A stretch of DNA of 64,000 bases from Thiohalorhabdus sp. Cl-TMA (GCF_041821045.1 NZ_JBGUAW010000002.1:1-64000); one strand, 5' to 3'. Numbered from the stretch's first letter, positions 30,802 through 40,825 are shown. Program-made: numbers and translations. Notes: generated by a model not told the origin, from the sequence alone.

Positions 30802-31451
30802 TGACCCGCATGGTCTTACTTGGCCCTCCGGGGGCCGGCAAGGGAACCCAGGGGCAGATGCTCGCCGAGCGGCTCGATATCCCGCAGATCGCCACGGGCG
30901 ACATTCTTCGCAAGGCGGTCGCCGAGGGCAGCGAGGTGGGCCAGAAGGCGAAATCCTACATGGATGCCGGCGATCTGGTGCCCGACGAGATCATGGTGGA
31001 GATCATCCGGGAACGCCTTCAGGCCGAGGATGCCCAGAACGGATACATCCTGGATGGCTTCCCCAGGACAGTGGCTCAGGCAGAGGCCCTGGACGAGATG
31101 CTGGAGGCCATCAATCAGCGGCTGGATCACGTCATCCACATCGACGTGGAGAACGAGGCTCTGGTGGAACGCCTTTCCGGGCGACTGATCTGTCGGGACT
31201 GCGCGGCTAGCTACCACGTCCGGTTCAATCCGCCGTCCAAGGACAAGGTCTGCGATTCGTGCGGGGGCGAGCTGTTCCAGCGCGAGGACGACCAGGAGGA
31301 GACCGTGCGCTCCAGGCTTGGCGTCTTCGCCGAACGGACTCAGCCCCTTGTGGAGTACTATCAGCAGCAAGGGATCTACCGGAAGATCGACGGGGACCGG
31401 GAACCGGAAGCGGTTCTGGGAGAGATCTCCCGGATAATCCAGGCAGGGTAA
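30801..31451 (+). CDS. adk: Adenylate kinase, zinc-LID type
   Basis: Interconverts AMP+ATP and 2 ADP. The 216 residues have the P-loop GPPGAGKGT (8-16), GFPRT near 86-90 and a long-form LID. The LID has four cysteines, Cys131, Cys134, Cys151 and Cys154 (CRDC...CDSC), so it should bind zinc as in Bacillus or Geobacillus Adk. The E. coli enzyme replaces these with a hydrogen-bond network. It follows secY as in Gram-positive spc operons. Confidence 0.97.
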   Translation: MTRMVLLGPPGAGKGTQGQMLAERLDIPQIATGDILRKAVAEGSEVGQKAKSYMDAGDLVPDEIMVEIIRERLQAEDAQNGYILDGFPRTVAQAEALDEMLEAINQRLDHVIHIDVENEALVERLSGRLICRDCAASYHVRFNPPSKDKVCDSCGGELFQREDDQEETVRSRLGVFAERTQPLVEYYQQQGIYRKIDGDREPEAVLGEISRIIQAG

Positions 31452-31460
31452 CGAGGGCGT

Positions 31461-31679
31461 ATGGCCAAGGAAGACACCATCGAGATGCAGGGCGAGATCG
31501 TCGAGACCCTGCCCAACGCCACCTTCCGGGTGGAGCTGGAGAACGGGCACGAGGTGATCGCCCACATCTCGGGAAAGATGCGCAAAAACTATATTCGGAT
31601 CCTGCCCGGCGACAAGGTCACGGTGGAATTGACTCCCTATGATCTGAACCGTGGCCGGATCACCTACCGGGCAAAATGA
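31461..31679 (+). CDS. infA: Translation initiation factor IF-1
   Basis: OB-fold factor binding the 30S A site during initiation. The 72 residues begin [20 protein letters not shown] and contain [20 protein letters not shown] and RGRITYRAK, all canonical. Its place between adk and rpmJ is the common bacterial arrangement; in enterics infA is elsewhere. Confidence 0.98.
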   Translation: MAKEDTIEMQGEIVETLPNATFRVELENGHEVIAHISGKMRKNYIRILPGDKVTVELTPYDLNRGRITYRAK

Positions 31680-31719
31680 GTCGGCCCGATTCGCCGGCCG
31701 GGGATGGAGGAAAGCAAGG

Positions 31720-31833
31720 ATGAAAGTTCGTGCATCGGTGAAGCCGATCTGCCGGAATTGCCGAGTGATCAAGCGGAAGGGAAGAGTCCGGATAATCTGC
31801 TCGGATCCGCGGCACAAACAACGGCAAGGTTGA
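31720..31833 (+). CDS. rpmJ: 50S ribosomal protein L36, zinc form
   Basis: Smallest ribosomal protein, 37 residues: [20 protein letters not shown] then a short basic stretch and [11 protein letters not shown]. Cys11, Cys14, Cys27 and His32 make the canonical zinc site. Start ATG 31720 follows AAGCAAGG; a longer in-frame reading from 31651 overlaps infA and is rejected. Its stop codon lies within the -35 box of the next promoter. Confidence 0.96.
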   Translation: MKVRASVKPICRNCRVIKRKGRVRIICSDPRHKQRQG

Positions 31834-31859
31834 CCGGGACCTAGCTCCTGGCCTAGAAT
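31830..31859 (+). promoter_or_regulatory. Candidate alpha-operon promoter
   Basis: TTGACC at 31830-31835, overlapping the rpmJ stop, and TAGAAT at 31854-31859 are 18 bases apart, each 5 of 6 to consensus. Initiation near 31866 leaves a leader of about 58 bases before rpsM. In E. coli this leader folds into the S4-binding pseudoknot; I did not confirm such a fold here. Confidence 0.65.
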
Positions 31860-31923
31860 TTGTTCTTTTCCCTCTGCCTGGCCGGCGGAGCGGATTGATA
31901 TGTAGCGAACGCGAGGAATACCT

Positions 31924-32280
31924 ATGGCCCGCATTGCAGGTGTCAATATCCCCGTGCGCAAGCGGGTAGTCATTGCCCTGACGTACATCTACGGGATCGG
32001 ACACACCCGCGCCGAAGAGATTTGCCGGAAAGCGGGAGTGGATCCGGCCACCCGTGTCCGCGACCTCACGGACAGCGAAGAGGTGGCTGTACGGGACGCC
32101 GTTAACGAGTACTCCGTCGAAGGTGATCTTCGGCGTGAGATCTCCATGAACATCAAACGGCTTCGGGATGTGGGGAGCTACCGGGGTATTCGTCACCGGC
32201 GGGGCCTCCCCGTCCGGGGTCAGAACACCAAAAACAATGCGCGCACCCGGAAGGGCCCGCGCAAGCCGATCAACCGCTAA
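31924..32280 (+). CDS. rpsM: 30S ribosomal protein S13
   Basis: 30S head protein contacting the P-site tRNA and bridging to the 50S subunit. The 118 residues begin [20 protein letters not shown] and include [18 protein letters not shown] and the basic tail [20 protein letters not shown]. It is the first gene of the alpha operon. Confidence 0.98.
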   Translation: MARIAGVNIPVRKRVVIALTYIYGIGHTRAEEICRKAGVDPATRVRDLTDSEEVAVRDAVNEYSVEGDLRREISMNIKRLRDVGSYRGIRHRRGLPVRGQNTKNNARTRKGPRKPINR

Positions 32281-32310
32281 GTCGGTCAGAACAAAGGCAT
32301 TCGACGGGAA

Positions 32311-32709
32311 ATGGCTAAGCAACAACGCCGCGCCACGCGCAGCAGGAAAAAAGTCAAGAAGAATGTAGCCGAGGGGGTGGCTCACATCCAGGCCACCTTC
32401 AACAACACCCTGGTGAACATCTCCGATCGGCAGGGCAACACCCTTTGCTGGTCCACGCCCGGAGCCACCGGGTTCAAGGGGTCGCGGAAGAGCACGCCCT
32501 TCGCCGCTCAGGTGGCCGCCGAGCAGGCCGCCAGGGTCGCGCAGGAGCACGGTATCCAGAGCCTCGACGTGGAGGTCAAGGGTCCCGGGCCGGGCCGCGA
32601 ATCGGCCGTGCGCTCCCTGCACGCCGCGGGCATCAAGATCACCAGCATCCGCGACGTGACCCCCCTGCCGCATAACGGGTGCCGGCCGCCGAAGAAGCGT
32701 CGGGTCTAA
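32311..32709 (+). CDS. rpsK: 30S ribosomal protein S11
   Basis: Platform protein near the mRNA exit. The 132 residues include [40 protein letters not shown] and [18 protein letters not shown], all canonical. The asparagine-glycine in HNGCRP is the isoaspartate site in E. coli S11. Confidence 0.98.
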   Translation: MAKQQRRATRSRKKVKKNVAEGVAHIQATFNNTLVNISDRQGNTLCWSTPGATGFKGSRKSTPFAAQVAAEQAARVAQEHGIQSLDVEVKGPGPGRESAVRSLHAAGIKITSIRDVTPLPHNGCRPPKKRRV

Positions 32710-32736
32710 GCAAACAACGAGGGTGTGGAGTCAGCC

Positions 32737-33363
32737 TTGGCGAAATATACCGGTCCCAAATGCCGCATCTGCCGTCGGGAGGGCGAGAAGCTCTACCTGA
32801 AGGGAGAGAAGTGCTACACCGATAAGTGCGCGATCGAAAAGCGTCCCTATCCGCCGGGGGAGGCTGGGCAGAGCCGCCGCCGTCAGTCGGAGTTCGGCCT
32901 TCAGCTGCGTGAGAAGCAGAAGGTGCGCCGCACTTACGGCCTGATGGAGGACCAGTTCCGGCGGGTCTACAAGGAAGCCGCCCGGCGCAAGGGCAACACT
33001 GGCGAGCTGCTCCTGCAGCTTCTGGAGCGGCGGCTGGACAATATCGTCTACCGCATGGGCTTTGCCAATTCCCGCACGGAAGCGCGCCAGGTGGTGGTCC
33101 ATAACCAGATCATGGTTAATGGCGAGCGGGTAAACGTGCCGTCCTACGAGGTGAAAGCCGGGGACGAGATCTCCGTGGCCGAGGGGGCGCGTACGCAGGG
33201 CCGTGTGCAGGGAGCCGTTCAACGGACCGAAGACCTCGGCCGGCCCGAGTGGTTCCAGGTGGACTCGGGCAACCTCAAGGGCGTGGTGAAGTCCATTCCC
33301 GAGCGCTCCGAGCTCTCCCAGGCCGTGAATGAGCACCTCATCGTGGAGCTGTACTCCAAGTAA
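32737..33363 (+). CDS. rpsD: 30S ribosomal protein S4, zinc-binding form
   Basis: Assembly-initiating protein and, in E. coli, the alpha-operon repressor. TTG 32737 gives the family N-terminus [22 protein letters not shown] at 32727-32730 fits this start. It is 208 residues. Cys9, Cys12, Cys26 and Cys31 form the zinc site seen in Thermus and Bacillus S4; E. coli S4 lacks it. The S4 RNA-binding domain [20 protein letters not shown] is intact. Confidence 0.97.
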   Translation: MAKYTGPKCRICRREGEKLYLKGEKCYTDKCAIEKRPYPPGEAGQSRRRQSEFGLQLREKQKVRRTYGLMEDQFRRVYKEAARRKGNTGELLLQLLERRLDNIVYRMGFANSRTEARQVVVHNQIMVNGERVNVPSYEVKAGDEISVAEGARTQGRVQGAVQRTEDLGRPEWFQVDSGNLKGVVKSIPERSELSQAVNEHLIVELYSK

Positions 33364-33412
33364 GGGTGCGAGAGCCGGTCACAGCGCCTCTACGGCGCTT
33401 TCCCGAATGCAA

Positions 33413-33441
33413 GGAGGCGGCGGCCCCGTGCGGCCGCCTCC
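33413..33441 (+). other. Strong hairpin between rpsD and rpoA
   Basis: GGAGGCGGC (33413-33421) pairs with GCCGCCTCC (33433-33441). It lies in the 115-base rpsD-rpoA gap and lacks a proper T tract (GCCTGTTCCTT follows). It could be an RNA-processing or partial-termination site that sets the rpoA to ribosomal-protein ratio. Confidence 0.5.
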
Positions 33442-33478
33442 GCCTGTTCCTTCAGATTGCCGAAACGGAGTGGCGGCC

Positions 33479-34489
33479 ATGCCGGACGCCTTGATTAAAC
33501 CGGACAATATCGAAATCGAGCCCAACGGCAGCCACGGAGCCAAGGTGACCCTGGAGCCGCTTGAGCGCGGCTATGGGCACACCCTGGGCAACGCCCTGCG
33601 GCGGATCTTGCTGTCCTCTATGCCCGGAACCGCCGTAACCAGGGTTCAGATGGAAGGCGTCCTCCACGAGTTCGGGTCCATCGAAGGGGTCCGGGAAGAC
33701 GTGGTGGACATCATCCTGAATCTCAAGGGCTTGACCGTGTCCATCGCCGGAGACCACGAGGAGGTCACCCTGCGCCTCAACAAGAGCGCCGAAGGAGCGG
33801 TGACCGCTGCGGACTTCGACGTGCCCGCCGACGCCGAGGTGATCAATCCGGACCTGGAAATCGCACACATCGCCGCGGGCGGCAGCCTCAATATGGAGGT
33901 CACCGTTTCCCGGGGGCGCGGCTATGAGCCGGCGGCCCTGCGCGAGGATGACGGCAGCTCCACTATCGGGGTCATCCCCGTGGATGCCACCTTTACCCCC
34001 ATAACCCGGGCCACCTACAAGGTGGAGAACGCCCGTGTGGGGCAGGTGACCGACTATGATCGGCTGATTCTCGAGGTGGACACGGACGGCAGTCTGTCCG
34101 CCGAGGAGGCCGTGCGGCGTGCCGCGGACCTGCTCCGGAACCAGTTGACCATCTTCGTCGAGCTCGCTCCTTCCGCGCCAACGGAAAGCAGCCAAGCCGA
34201 GCGCACCGAGGTGGACCCGAACCTCCTCAAGAGCGTGGACGATCTGGAGCTGTCCGTGCGCTCCGCCAACTGTCTGAAGGCGGAGAACATCCGCTTCACC
34301 GGCGACTTGGTGCAGAAAACCGAGCAGGAGCTCCTGAAAACGCCCAACTTCGGGAAGAAATCCCTGAACGAGATCAAGGAAGTGCTAGCTTCCATGGGGC
34401 TTTCCCTGGGCATGAAGCTGGAGAACTGGCCGCCGGAGAATCTGCCCGAGCTCGAGGACGAGGCCAACGAGGATCAGCAGGCCGGCTAA
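33479..34489 (+). CDS. rpoA: DNA-directed RNA polymerase subunit alpha
   Basis: Assembly scaffold of RNA polymerase, with a C-terminal domain that binds UP elements and activators. ATG 33479 gives 336 residues behind GGAG at 33466; a longer in-frame reading from 33329 overlaps rpsD. The N-terminal dimerisation motif [20 protein letters not shown] and the C-terminal [13 protein letters not shown], with the arginine equivalent to E. coli Arg265, are present. Confidence 0.99.
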   Translation: MPDALIKPDNIEIEPNGSHGAKVTLEPLERGYGHTLGNALRRILLSSMPGTAVTRVQMEGVLHEFGSIEGVREDVVDIILNLKGLTVSIAGDHEEVTLRLNKSAEGAVTAADFDVPADAEVINPDLEIAHIAAGGSLNMEVTVSRGRGYEPAALREDDGSSTIGVIPVDATFTPITRATYKVENARVGQVTDYDRLILEVDTDGSLSAEEAVRRAADLLRNQLTIFVELAPSAPTESSQAERTEVDPNLLKSVDDLELSVRSANCLKAENIRFTGDLVQKTEQELLKTPNFGKKSLNEIKEVLASMGLSLGMKLENWPPENLPELEDEANEDQQAG

Positions 34490-34530
34490 CGGGCCCTGCG
34501 CGTAGAACCGCATCACAAAGGGATTCAAGC

Positions 34531-34908
34531 ATGCGTCACCGCAAATCCGGTCGGAAGCTGAACCGTCGCGCTTCGCAGCGGAAAGCCCTACTGACCAATC
34601 AGGCGAAATCGCTCATCGAGCACGAGCGAATCACCACTACGGTTCCCAAGGCCAAGGAGCTTCGTCGCTTCGTGGAGCCCATGATCACGAAGGCCAAGGA
34701 GAACACCGTGCACCGCAAGCGGCTGGCCTTTTCCAAGCTCCAGGACCGGGGTGCGGTGGGTAAGCTATTCGACGAGCTGGGGCCGCGCTTCCAGGAGCGG
34801 GCCGGCGGGTACACCCGCATCCTGAAGGCGGGTTACCGTGAAGGGGATAACGCCCCCATGGCCATTATCGAGCTGGTGGACCGCCCCGAGGGCGCCGAGG
34901 CCGAATAA
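34531..34908 (+). CDS. rplQ: 50S ribosomal protein L17
   Basis: Tunnel-exit-side large-subunit protein and the last gene of the alpha operon. The 125 residues begin [20 protein letters not shown] and contain [20 protein letters not shown] and [21 protein letters not shown] terminator hairpin follows 28 bases later. Confidence 0.98.
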   Translation: MRHRKSGRKLNRRASQRKALLTNQAKSLIEHERITTTVPKAKELRRFVEPMITKAKENTVHRKRLAFSKLQDRGAVGKLFDELGPRFQERAGGYTRILKAGYREGDNAPMAIIELVDRPEGAEAE

Positions 34909-34936
34909 CCGGCGACAAGCGGTGCCTTAACGTGGA

Positions 34937-34973
34937 GGGCCGGGTCCGGGAAGGGCCCGGCCCTTCTCGTTCT
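34937..34973 (+). terminator. Alpha-operon terminator
   Basis: GGGCCGGG (34937-34944) pairs with CCCGGCCC (34956-34963) and is followed by TTCTCGTTCT. It closes the ribosomal supercluster, 28 bases after rplQ. Confidence 0.8.
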
Positions 34974-34991
34974 CCATGCAGGAGGTCACTC

Positions 34992-35720
34992 ATGGCGCAA
35001 CCGGTCATCACCCTGTTTACCGATTTCGGGATCACGGACCCGTACGTGGGTCAGATGCACGCCCGGATCATGGCCGATGCTCCGCAGGCCCGGGTGATCG
35101 ATCTGCATCACTACGCGCCGGCCTTCAATCCGGGACAGGCCGGCCTGCTCCTGGAGGCCCTGCTGCCCTACCTGGCGCCGCGGATGGTGGTGGTGGGCGT
35201 GGTGGATCCCGGGGTGGGAACCTCTCGCGAGGCGCTGGTGGTGGAAACCCCGGAGCACTGGTTCGTAGGACCGGACAACGGGCTCTTCGCCCCGTTGCTG
35301 GAGCGCCAAGGTGTACGCTGCTACCGGATGCATGCGCCTGGCCAGGGGGTCCTATCCGCTAGTTTCCACGGCCGGGACCTGTTCGCACCGGTGGCCGCCG
35401 CCCTTTCGCGGGGGGATCGGATGGTGCTGGACGGGCTGGTTGATCAGCCGGTGCGGGTGGAATCCCGGCGGGAAGAGGTGCTGTATGTGGACCACTACGG
35501 TAACCTCATGACCGGCCTGCCTGTGCCGGCCGAAGGCGGACGCCTGCGCATAGAGGGGCGTACCGTCGACTTCGCCCGTACCTTCGGGGAGGTAGGGCCC
35601 GGTGAGCTCTTCTGGTACCGCAACAGTCTGGATCGGGTAGAGATCGCTGCCCGTGAAGGGTCCGCCGCCAAGCGCCTGGGGGCCGGAACCGGGACGCCGG
35701 TTTCCTGGGTGAGCGACTGA
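34992..35720 (+). CDS. S-adenosylmethionine hydrolase (DUF62/SAM hydroxide adenosyltransferase family)
   Basis: Family members cleave S-adenosylmethionine to adenosine and methionine using activated water. This 242-residue protein shows LFTDFG (8-13), DPGVG (72-76), GPDNG (93-97), HGRDLFAP (126-133) and DHYGN (167-171), the full motif set including the Asp/Arg/His catalytic residues. ATG 34992 follows GGAGG; a longer reading from 34932 would run through the rplQ terminator. It may control SAM pools, but nothing around it specifies a pathway. Confidence 0.87.
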   Translation: MAQPVITLFTDFGITDPYVGQMHARIMADAPQARVIDLHHYAPAFNPGQAGLLLEALLPYLAPRMVVVGVVDPGVGTSREALVVETPEHWFVGPDNGLFAPLLERQGVRCYRMHAPGQGVLSASFHGRDLFAPVAAALSRGDRMVLDGLVDQPVRVESRREEVLYVDHYGNLMTGLPVPAEGGRLRIEGRTVDFARTFGEVGPGELFWYRNSLDRVEIAAREGSAAKRLGAGTGTPVSWVSD

Positions 35721-35927
35721 TCCGGGCCACCAAGGGCCCGGAAGGCCCGGCCGCTCGTAAATGCGAGCCGACGGTTTCCCCCTTCGGCGCGGTGCTTCCG
35801 GTCGCCCCTCCGCCCTTTTGCCTCTCCCATCCCGGTCCCTTCTTGGGGCTTCCCCGGCCAGGGTGCCTGTTCCCCCGAGTTGACGCCCCAAACCCCGAGG
35901 GAGATGGTGGCCACAAGGAGGCAGGGA

Positions 35928-36683
35928 ATGGATAGCAGGCTTCTGACTGCGCTTTTCGCGGGGGCCGCCGTGCTCTTGGGGGCGCCGCCACTGCTGGCGG
36001 CCGACCGGAGCCCCTTCGGGCTGGAGGTGGAGGGCGGTGCGGCCTGGCTGAGCCGCAACGATGTCCGCATCCCCGGAGATTCCGGCACCCGCTTTGATCT
36101 GCTGGATGTCGTGGATTCCGGGCCCTACGGCTTCTACCGGATTTACGCCGATTGGGATCTCAACCGGCGACACGGGCTGCGCCTGGGGGTCGCTCCCCTG
36201 GAGGTGAGCAGCACCGGCAGCCTGGGGAAGGAAGTCCGATTCGCCGGAACTACCTTCGAGCCGGGGCGCACCGAGGCCACCTACCGTTTCAGCACCTACA
36301 GGCTCACCTATCGCTACACCTTCGCCAGCGGTCCCCGATCGGTGTGGCGGATCGGTTTTACCGGACTGGTCCGGGACGCCAAGATCCAACTGGAGCAGGA
36401 CGGTCGGAGCGCGCGCGACTCCAATGTGGGGTTTGTACCCCTGCTGCACCTCCATGGCCGCCACGGCTTCGCCCCGGGATGGGATTTCGTGCTCGACTTC
36501 GACGGTTTGGCCGCCCCCCAGGGCCGGGCACTGGACCTGGGCCTCAAGGTGATGCGTGACGTGGGCGACAACTGGCAGGTCGGGCTCGGCTACCGGGCCC
36601 TGGAGGGCGGGGTGGACAACGACGAGGTCTACAACTTCGCCTGGCTACACTACGGCTTCGCCTCCGTGGCCTACCGCTTCTGA
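35928..36683 (+). CDS. Outer-membrane beta-barrel protein, unknown function
   Basis: A 251-residue exported protein. An N-terminal signal peptide (LLTALFAGAAVLLGAPPLLA, probable cleavage after LLAA near residue 25) precedes a chain of alternating polar/hydrophobic, aromatic-rich strands. It ends in YGFASVAYRF, the C-terminal phenylalanine signature recognised by the BAM complex. Size suggests about 10-12 strands. Start ATG 35928 lies 6 bases after AAGGAGG. It is convergent with rnfE, 23 bases apart. No family function is recognised. Confidence 0.78.
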   Translation: MDSRLLTALFAGAAVLLGAPPLLAADRSPFGLEVEGGAAWLSRNDVRIPGDSGTRFDLLDVVDSGPYGFYRIYADWDLNRRHGLRLGVAPLEVSSTGSLGKEVRFAGTTFEPGRTEATYRFSTYRLTYRYTFASGPRSVWRIGFTGLVRDAKIQLEQDGRSARDSNVGFVPLLHLHGRHGFAPGWDFVLDFDGLAAPQGRALDLGLKVMRDVGDNWQVGLGYRALEGGVDNDEVYNFAWLHYGFASVAYRF

Positions 36684-36706
36684 GGGCCGGGGCGCGGCTC
36701 GGCGGC

Positions 36707-37420
36707 TCAGGTGGCTTCCGGCTTGATCTCCGGGGCTCCGGGGACCTCGGCCGGCCGCGTCGCGCGGCGTTCCTCCGCCTTGGCGTTGATGACGTTCTTC
36801 AGGGCCATGAGGAATCCGAGCACCAGGAAAGCGCCGGGCGGCAGGATCATGAGCAGGAAGCTGCCGTACTCCGGGAATATGGTGGTTTCCAGCCAGGCCC
36901 AGGACGGCCCGAACATGTTCCCGGCACCGGCGAACAACGTCCCGCTCCCCAGGACCTCCCGGATCATGCCCAGGACCACCAGGACGCCGGTGAAGCCCAC
37001 ACCCATCATGAAGCCGTCCCAGGCTGCGAGCGGGACCGGATTCTTGGAGGCGAAGGCTTCCGCCCGCCCAAGAATGGCGCAATTGGTTACGATCAGGGGA
37101 ACGAACAGGCCCAGGACCTTGTGTAGGTCATGGAAATAGGCGTTCATGAGCAGGTCCACCGCCGTCACGAAGGAGGCGATCAGGATTACGAAGGTGGGGA
37201 TCCGCACCTCCTCGGGCACCGTTTTGCGCACCAGGGAAACGGCGGTTCCCGACAGGGTCAGCACGGCGATGGTGGCGATCCCCATGCCCAGGCCGTTCAC
37301 CGCCGTGCCGCTCACCGCGAGCAGCGGGCACAGGCCCAGCACCTGGGCCAGAACGGGATTGTTGTCCCACAGGCCCTTTCGCCCGACCTCGCGGAAGGCG
37401 TCCATGGACAGCTCGCTCAT
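36707..37420 (-). CDS. rnfE: Rnf electron transport complex subunit E
   Basis: Integral membrane subunit of the Rnf ferredoxin:NAD oxidoreductase. The 237 residues form about six hydrophobic helices with the paired RnfA/RnfE signature: NPVLAQVLGLCPLLAVSG near the N-terminus and FVPLIVTNCAILGRAEAFA centrally. The cysteines in both motifs bind the intramembrane iron-sulfur centre shared with RnfA. It is the last gene of the rnfABCDGE operon and starts 35 bases after rnfG. Confidence 0.96.
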   Translation of the reverse strand: MSELSMDAFREVGRKGLWDNNPVLAQVLGLCPLLAVSGTAVNGLGMGIATIAVLTLSGTAVSLVRKTVPEEVRIPTFVILIASFVTAVDLLMNAYFHDLHKVLGLFVPLIVTNCAILGRAEAFASKNPVPLAAWDGFMMGVGFTGVLVVLGMIREVLGSGTLFAGAGNMFGPSWAWLETTIFPEYGSFLLMILPPGAFLVLGFLMALKNVINAKAEERRATRPAEVPGAPEIKPEAT

Positions 37421-37455
37421 ACCGAAAGTCCTTCCTTGCTAGAAATGCGCGGGGC

Positions 37456-38094
37456 TCAGTCTTTCGCCGCGGTCTTGCTCCCCGATTCGGCGAACAGGAC
37501 CTCTCTGCCCCGCAGCGAATAGAATTCCAGCGCCTTGCGTACGGCCTCCACCACGGCGCGGGAGGTAATGGTGGCTCCCGTCATCTGGTCGAAGGCCCCG
37601 TTGTCCTTTTCCACCTTCCATTCCCCGGCGGGGGGGGTGCCCAGGGAATGGCCGCTGAACTGCCTGATCCAGTCGCTCTTGGCGGTCTCGATGCGGTCGC
37701 CCAGGCCGGGGGTCTCCGCATGAGAAATGGCCCGCACGCCGGCCAGGCTGCCGTCCGCCCAGATGGCCACCAGGAGCTCGATGCGACCATTGTAGCCGTC
37801 CGGGGCGATGGTGCGGAAAGCCACCGCGGAGGGCTCGCCGTCCTTGCGTGCCCGGTACACGGTAATCGGGGCGGTCGCGCCCAGGTGGGCCTGGTCGCGG
37901 ACCTTGATAGTGTCCTGCAGCAGGTCGTTGTCGTAGCGCCCGTGGGGGATGAGCTCATGGAGCTGGGCGAGCCGGTCCGCGCGCAGGTTGGCCTTGATGG
38001 TCGGCTCGGTGACCTGCTTGGTGCCGGCCAGCAGGCCCGCCCCCACCACGGCGATCAGGGCCAGGATGCCACCGACGATCCAGACCTGCTTCAT
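37456..38094 (-). CDS. rnfG: Rnf electron transport complex subunit G (FMN protein)
   Basis: Periplasm-facing flavoprotein anchored by an N-terminal helix (VWIVGGILALIAVVGAGLLA). The 212 residues carry TGATITS at 172-178; Thr175 is the presumed site where ApbE attaches FMN by a phosphoester bond. ATG 38094 overlaps the rnfD stop by 4 bases (ATGA), so the pair is translationally coupled. No apbE gene lies in this window. Confidence 0.94.
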   Translation of the reverse strand: MKQVWIVGGILALIAVVGAGLLAGTKQVTEPTIKANLRADRLAQLHELIPHGRYDNDLLQDTIKVRDQAHLGATAPITVYRARKDGEPSAVAFRTIAPDGYNGRIELLVAIWADGSLAGVRAISHAETPGLGDRIETAKSDWIRQFSGHSLGTPPAGEWKVEKDNGAFDQMTGATITSRAVVEAVRKALEFYSLRGREVLFAESGSKTAAKD

Positions 38095-39191
38095 TCCGCG
38101 CCCCCCAGCGGCGGGCCACCCGCCCGCTCCTTCCCGAACACCCGGGGCCGGGTGTAGTGGTCGATCAGCGGCACGCAGGCGTTCATGAGCACCACGGCGA
38201 AGGAGACCCCCTCGGGGTAGCCGCCCCAGGTGCGAATGATGTAAGTGAGCGCACCGCATCCCAGGCCGAAGAGGATCTGCCCGCGCGGCGTGGTGGGGCT
38301 GGTGACCATGTCCGTGGCGATGAAGAAGGCGCCCAGGAGCAGCGCGCCGTTGAAGACATGGAATACCGGCCCGGGGAAGGCCGAGGGGTCGTACACGTGG
38401 AAGACGAAGGCCAGGGCGGCGGTGGCGGCGATCATGGACCCGGGGATGCGCAGATCGATGATGCCCCGCCACCACATGTACAGGCCGCCAAGTAGGATCA
38501 GCACGGCGGAGGTCTCGCCGGCGCTTCCGGAGAGGGTGCCGAACAGGGCCATGGTATGGTCGTAGCCCTGGCCCAGGATCTCATCCACGGTACGGCTTAA
38601 GGTCAGCTCCGTCTTGAGGTGGCCGAGCGGGGTGGCGGCCGAGGCCGCGTCCATGCCGAGCGCGGGGCCCCGCTCGCCGAGAAAGGTTACCCGCAGGCCT
38701 TCGGTGAAGGACAGCGCGCCCTCGGAGAACAGGGGGCGGATCGCCGGCCAGGTGGAGAGCTGCTGTGGGAAGGAGATCAGCAGCATGACCCGCGAGATCA
38801 TGGCCGGATTGAAGGGGTTGGCACCCAGGCCCCCGTACACCTGCTTGCCCACGCCAATGGCGAAGGCCCCGCCCAGCACGGCGATCCACCAAGGGGCCGA
38901 GGCCGGCAGGCTGAGCCCGAGCAGCAAACAGGTGACCACAGCGCTGCCATCCATCAGGTGCGGTCGGATGGGACGGCCCATGAGCCACAAGGCGAAAGCC
39001 TCCGTGGCCAGCCCTGCGGCGAGGGTGGTCAGCAGCATGAAGAGCACGGGCCAGCCGAACAGATAGAAGGAGAACAGGGTGACGGGCGCCAGGGCGATGA
39101 TCACCGTGCCCATGACGGACCCCACCCCGCCGCCCCCATGGGCATGGGGAGAACTGGGGGTTGCGAGGCTGGGCGTGGTGGACTGCGCCAT
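38091..39191 (-). CDS. rnfD: Rnf electron transport complex subunit D (FMN protein)
   Basis: Membrane subunit of the Rnf complex. The 366 residues have about nine to ten hydrophobic segments after a short polar N-terminus, and the large loop contains DAASAATPLG (181-190). Thr187 is the expected covalent FMN site. Other family features are MDGSAVVTCLLLGLSLP and GGLGANPFNPAMISR. It starts 8 bases after rnfC. Confidence 0.95.
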   Translation of the reverse strand: MAQSTTPSLATPSSPHAHGGGGVGSVMGTVIIALAPVTLFSFYLFGWPVLFMLLTTLAAGLATEAFALWLMGRPIRPHLMDGSAVVTCLLLGLSLPASAPWWIAVLGGAFAIGVGKQVYGGLGANPFNPAMISRVMLLISFPQQLSTWPAIRPLFSEGALSFTEGLRVTFLGERGPALGMDAASAATPLGHLKTELTLSRTVDEILGQGYDHTMALFGTLSGSAGETSAVLILLGGLYMWWRGIIDLRIPGSMIAATAALAFVFHVYDPSAFPGPVFHVFNGALLLGAFFIATDMVTSPTTPRGQILFGLGCGALTYIIRTWGGYPEGVSFAVVLMNACVPLIDHYTRPRVFGKERAGGPPLGGAE

Positions 39192-39199
39192 GCGGGCCC

Positions 39200-40825
39200 T
39201 TACTCCTGGTCTTGCTGTTGGGGTGCGGAGGTCCCGCCCCCGTCCTCATCGGCCCCGGCGGCCTGCTCTTGGGACTCCTGCCGGCCTTGGCCACGCATGG
39301 CGCGACGCTTCTCCGCCGCTTTCCTGGCCGCGGCCTCCCGGGCGTCGCCGGACTCCCCTTCCCCGCCGCTTTCCTTGGCGGGCCCTTTCTTCTTGGCCCG
39401 GCGCTTGGCCTCCTTCTCCTCCTTCTCCCGCTGCAGGCGCGCATCGCGGGCCTCGGTCCGGCGCCGGGCGATGTCCGCCTTTTCCTTCTCGCGCTCCTTG
39501 GCCTCGATCTCGTTCTTGGCGTAGCGGTAGTAGTGGACCAGGGGAAGATGGGAGGGGCAGACGTAGGTACAGCAGCCGCACTCGATGCAGTCGAAGAGAT
39601 CGTACTCGGTGATCCGCTCGAATTCCTTGTTGCGGGCCAGATTGTACATCTCATTGGGCATGAGGTTGACGGGGCAGGCGTCCACGCAGGCCCCGCACCG
39701 GATGCAGGGCAGGGAGAAGGCCCCGTCCACCTCGGCTCGGCTCTGGAAGATCAGGCCGTTGGTCTCCTTGACCACCGGGGCCTCGGTAGTGTGCAGCGCC
39801 GATCCCACCAGCGGCCCACCCATGATCAGGCGTCCTAGGTCGGAATAGCCCCCGCAGGCGCGGGCCACCTCCTCGATGGGCGTCCCCAGCCGGACCGTGA
39901 GGTTGGCCGGCTCCGCCAGGGCCGAGCCGGCGGCGGTGAGCACCCGCTCTATGAGCGGCTCGCCATGCACCACGGCCCGGTAGACGGCATAGGCCGTGCC
40001 CACGTTCTGGTTGATCACGCCCACGTCCGCGGGCAGCCGCCCGCTGGGCACCTCGCGTCCGGTGACGGTCTGGATGAGCTGCTTCTCGGCGCCCATGGGA
40101 TAGCGGTTCTCCACCAATACCACGTCCACCATGGGCCAATCGGCGGCCGCGGTCGCCATGGCCTGGAAGGCCTCGGGCTTGTTGGCCTCGATGCCCACCA
40201 CCACCCGCTCCGCGCCCAGCGCGTAGGCGAGGACGGATCCGCCCTGCAGGATCTCCGCCGGGCGCTCGCGCATGAGCCGGTCGTCGCAGGTGAGGTAAGG
40301 CTCGGATTCCCCGCCGTTGAGCACCACGGTGTCCACCGCCCGATCCGGGCCGGGGTTCAGCTTGATGAAGGCGGGGAAGCCGGCGCCCCCGAGCCCGACG
40401 ATGCCCGCCTGGCGCACCAGGGCGCGGATCTCGGCGGGCTGCAGCTGCTCGTAATCCGGATGCGGGGTGAGCTCCGTCCACTCGTCGCGACCGTCGGCCT
40501 CGATGGAAACCGCCGGCGCGGAGAGGCCGGAGGGATGCGGAGCCGGATAATCCGCCACGGCGGTGACCGTGCCGGAGGTGGGCGCGTGGATGGGCACCGA
40601 GACGAAGCCGTCCGGCTTGGCAATCACGTCGCCCTTGCGGACCGTCTCCCCCGCCTGGACAACCGCCTGGGCGGGGTTGCCGATATGCTGATTGAGGGGT
40701 ACGTGGAGCACCTCGGGGACGGCCATCGCCCGGATGGCGCGCCCGGCGGTGGCCTCCTTATGCTCGGCGGGGTGCATGCCCCCCTGGAAGAGGCCCGGCA
40801 GGATGGGGGTCGTGTGCTCAGCCAC
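39200..40825 (-). CDS. rnfC: Rnf electron transport complex subunit C
   Basis: NADH-binding peripheral subunit, related to NuoF. The 541 residues contain [16 protein letters not shown] (nucleotide/FMN-type loop) and two 4Fe-4S motifs: Cys374, 377, 380, 384 and Cys413, 416, 419, 423. The last 100 residues form a charged Lys/Arg/Glu/Ala helix then an acidic Gln-rich tail, as in long gammaproteobacterial RnfC. The start is GTG 40825 ([11 protein letters not shown]), overlapping the rnfB end by 8 bases; longer in-frame readings upstream would run through rnfB. Confidence 0.95.
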   Translation of the reverse strand: MAEHTTPILPGLFQGGMHPAEHKEATAGRAIRAMAVPEVLHVPLNQHIGNPAQAVVQAGETVRKGDVIAKPDGFVSVPIHAPTSGTVTAVADYPAPHPSGLSAPAVSIEADGRDEWTELTPHPDYEQLQPAEIRALVRQAGIVGLGGAGFPAFIKLNPGPDRAVDTVVLNGGESEPYLTCDDRLMRERPAEILQGGSVLAYALGAERVVVGIEANKPEAFQAMATAAADWPMVDVVLVENRYPMGAEKQLIQTVTGREVPSGRLPADVGVINQNVGTAYAVYRAVVHGEPLIERVLTAAGSALAEPANLTVRLGTPIEEVARACGGYSDLGRLIMGGPLVGSALHTTEAPVVKETNGLIFQSRAEVDGAFSLPCIRCGACVDACPVNLMPNEMYNLARNKEFERITEYDLFDCIECGCCTYVCPSHLPLVHYYRYAKNEIEAKEREKEKADIARRRTEARDARLQREKEEKEAKRRAKKKGPAKESGGEGESGDAREAAARKAAEKRRAMRGQGRQESQEQAAGADEDGGGTSAPQQQDQE

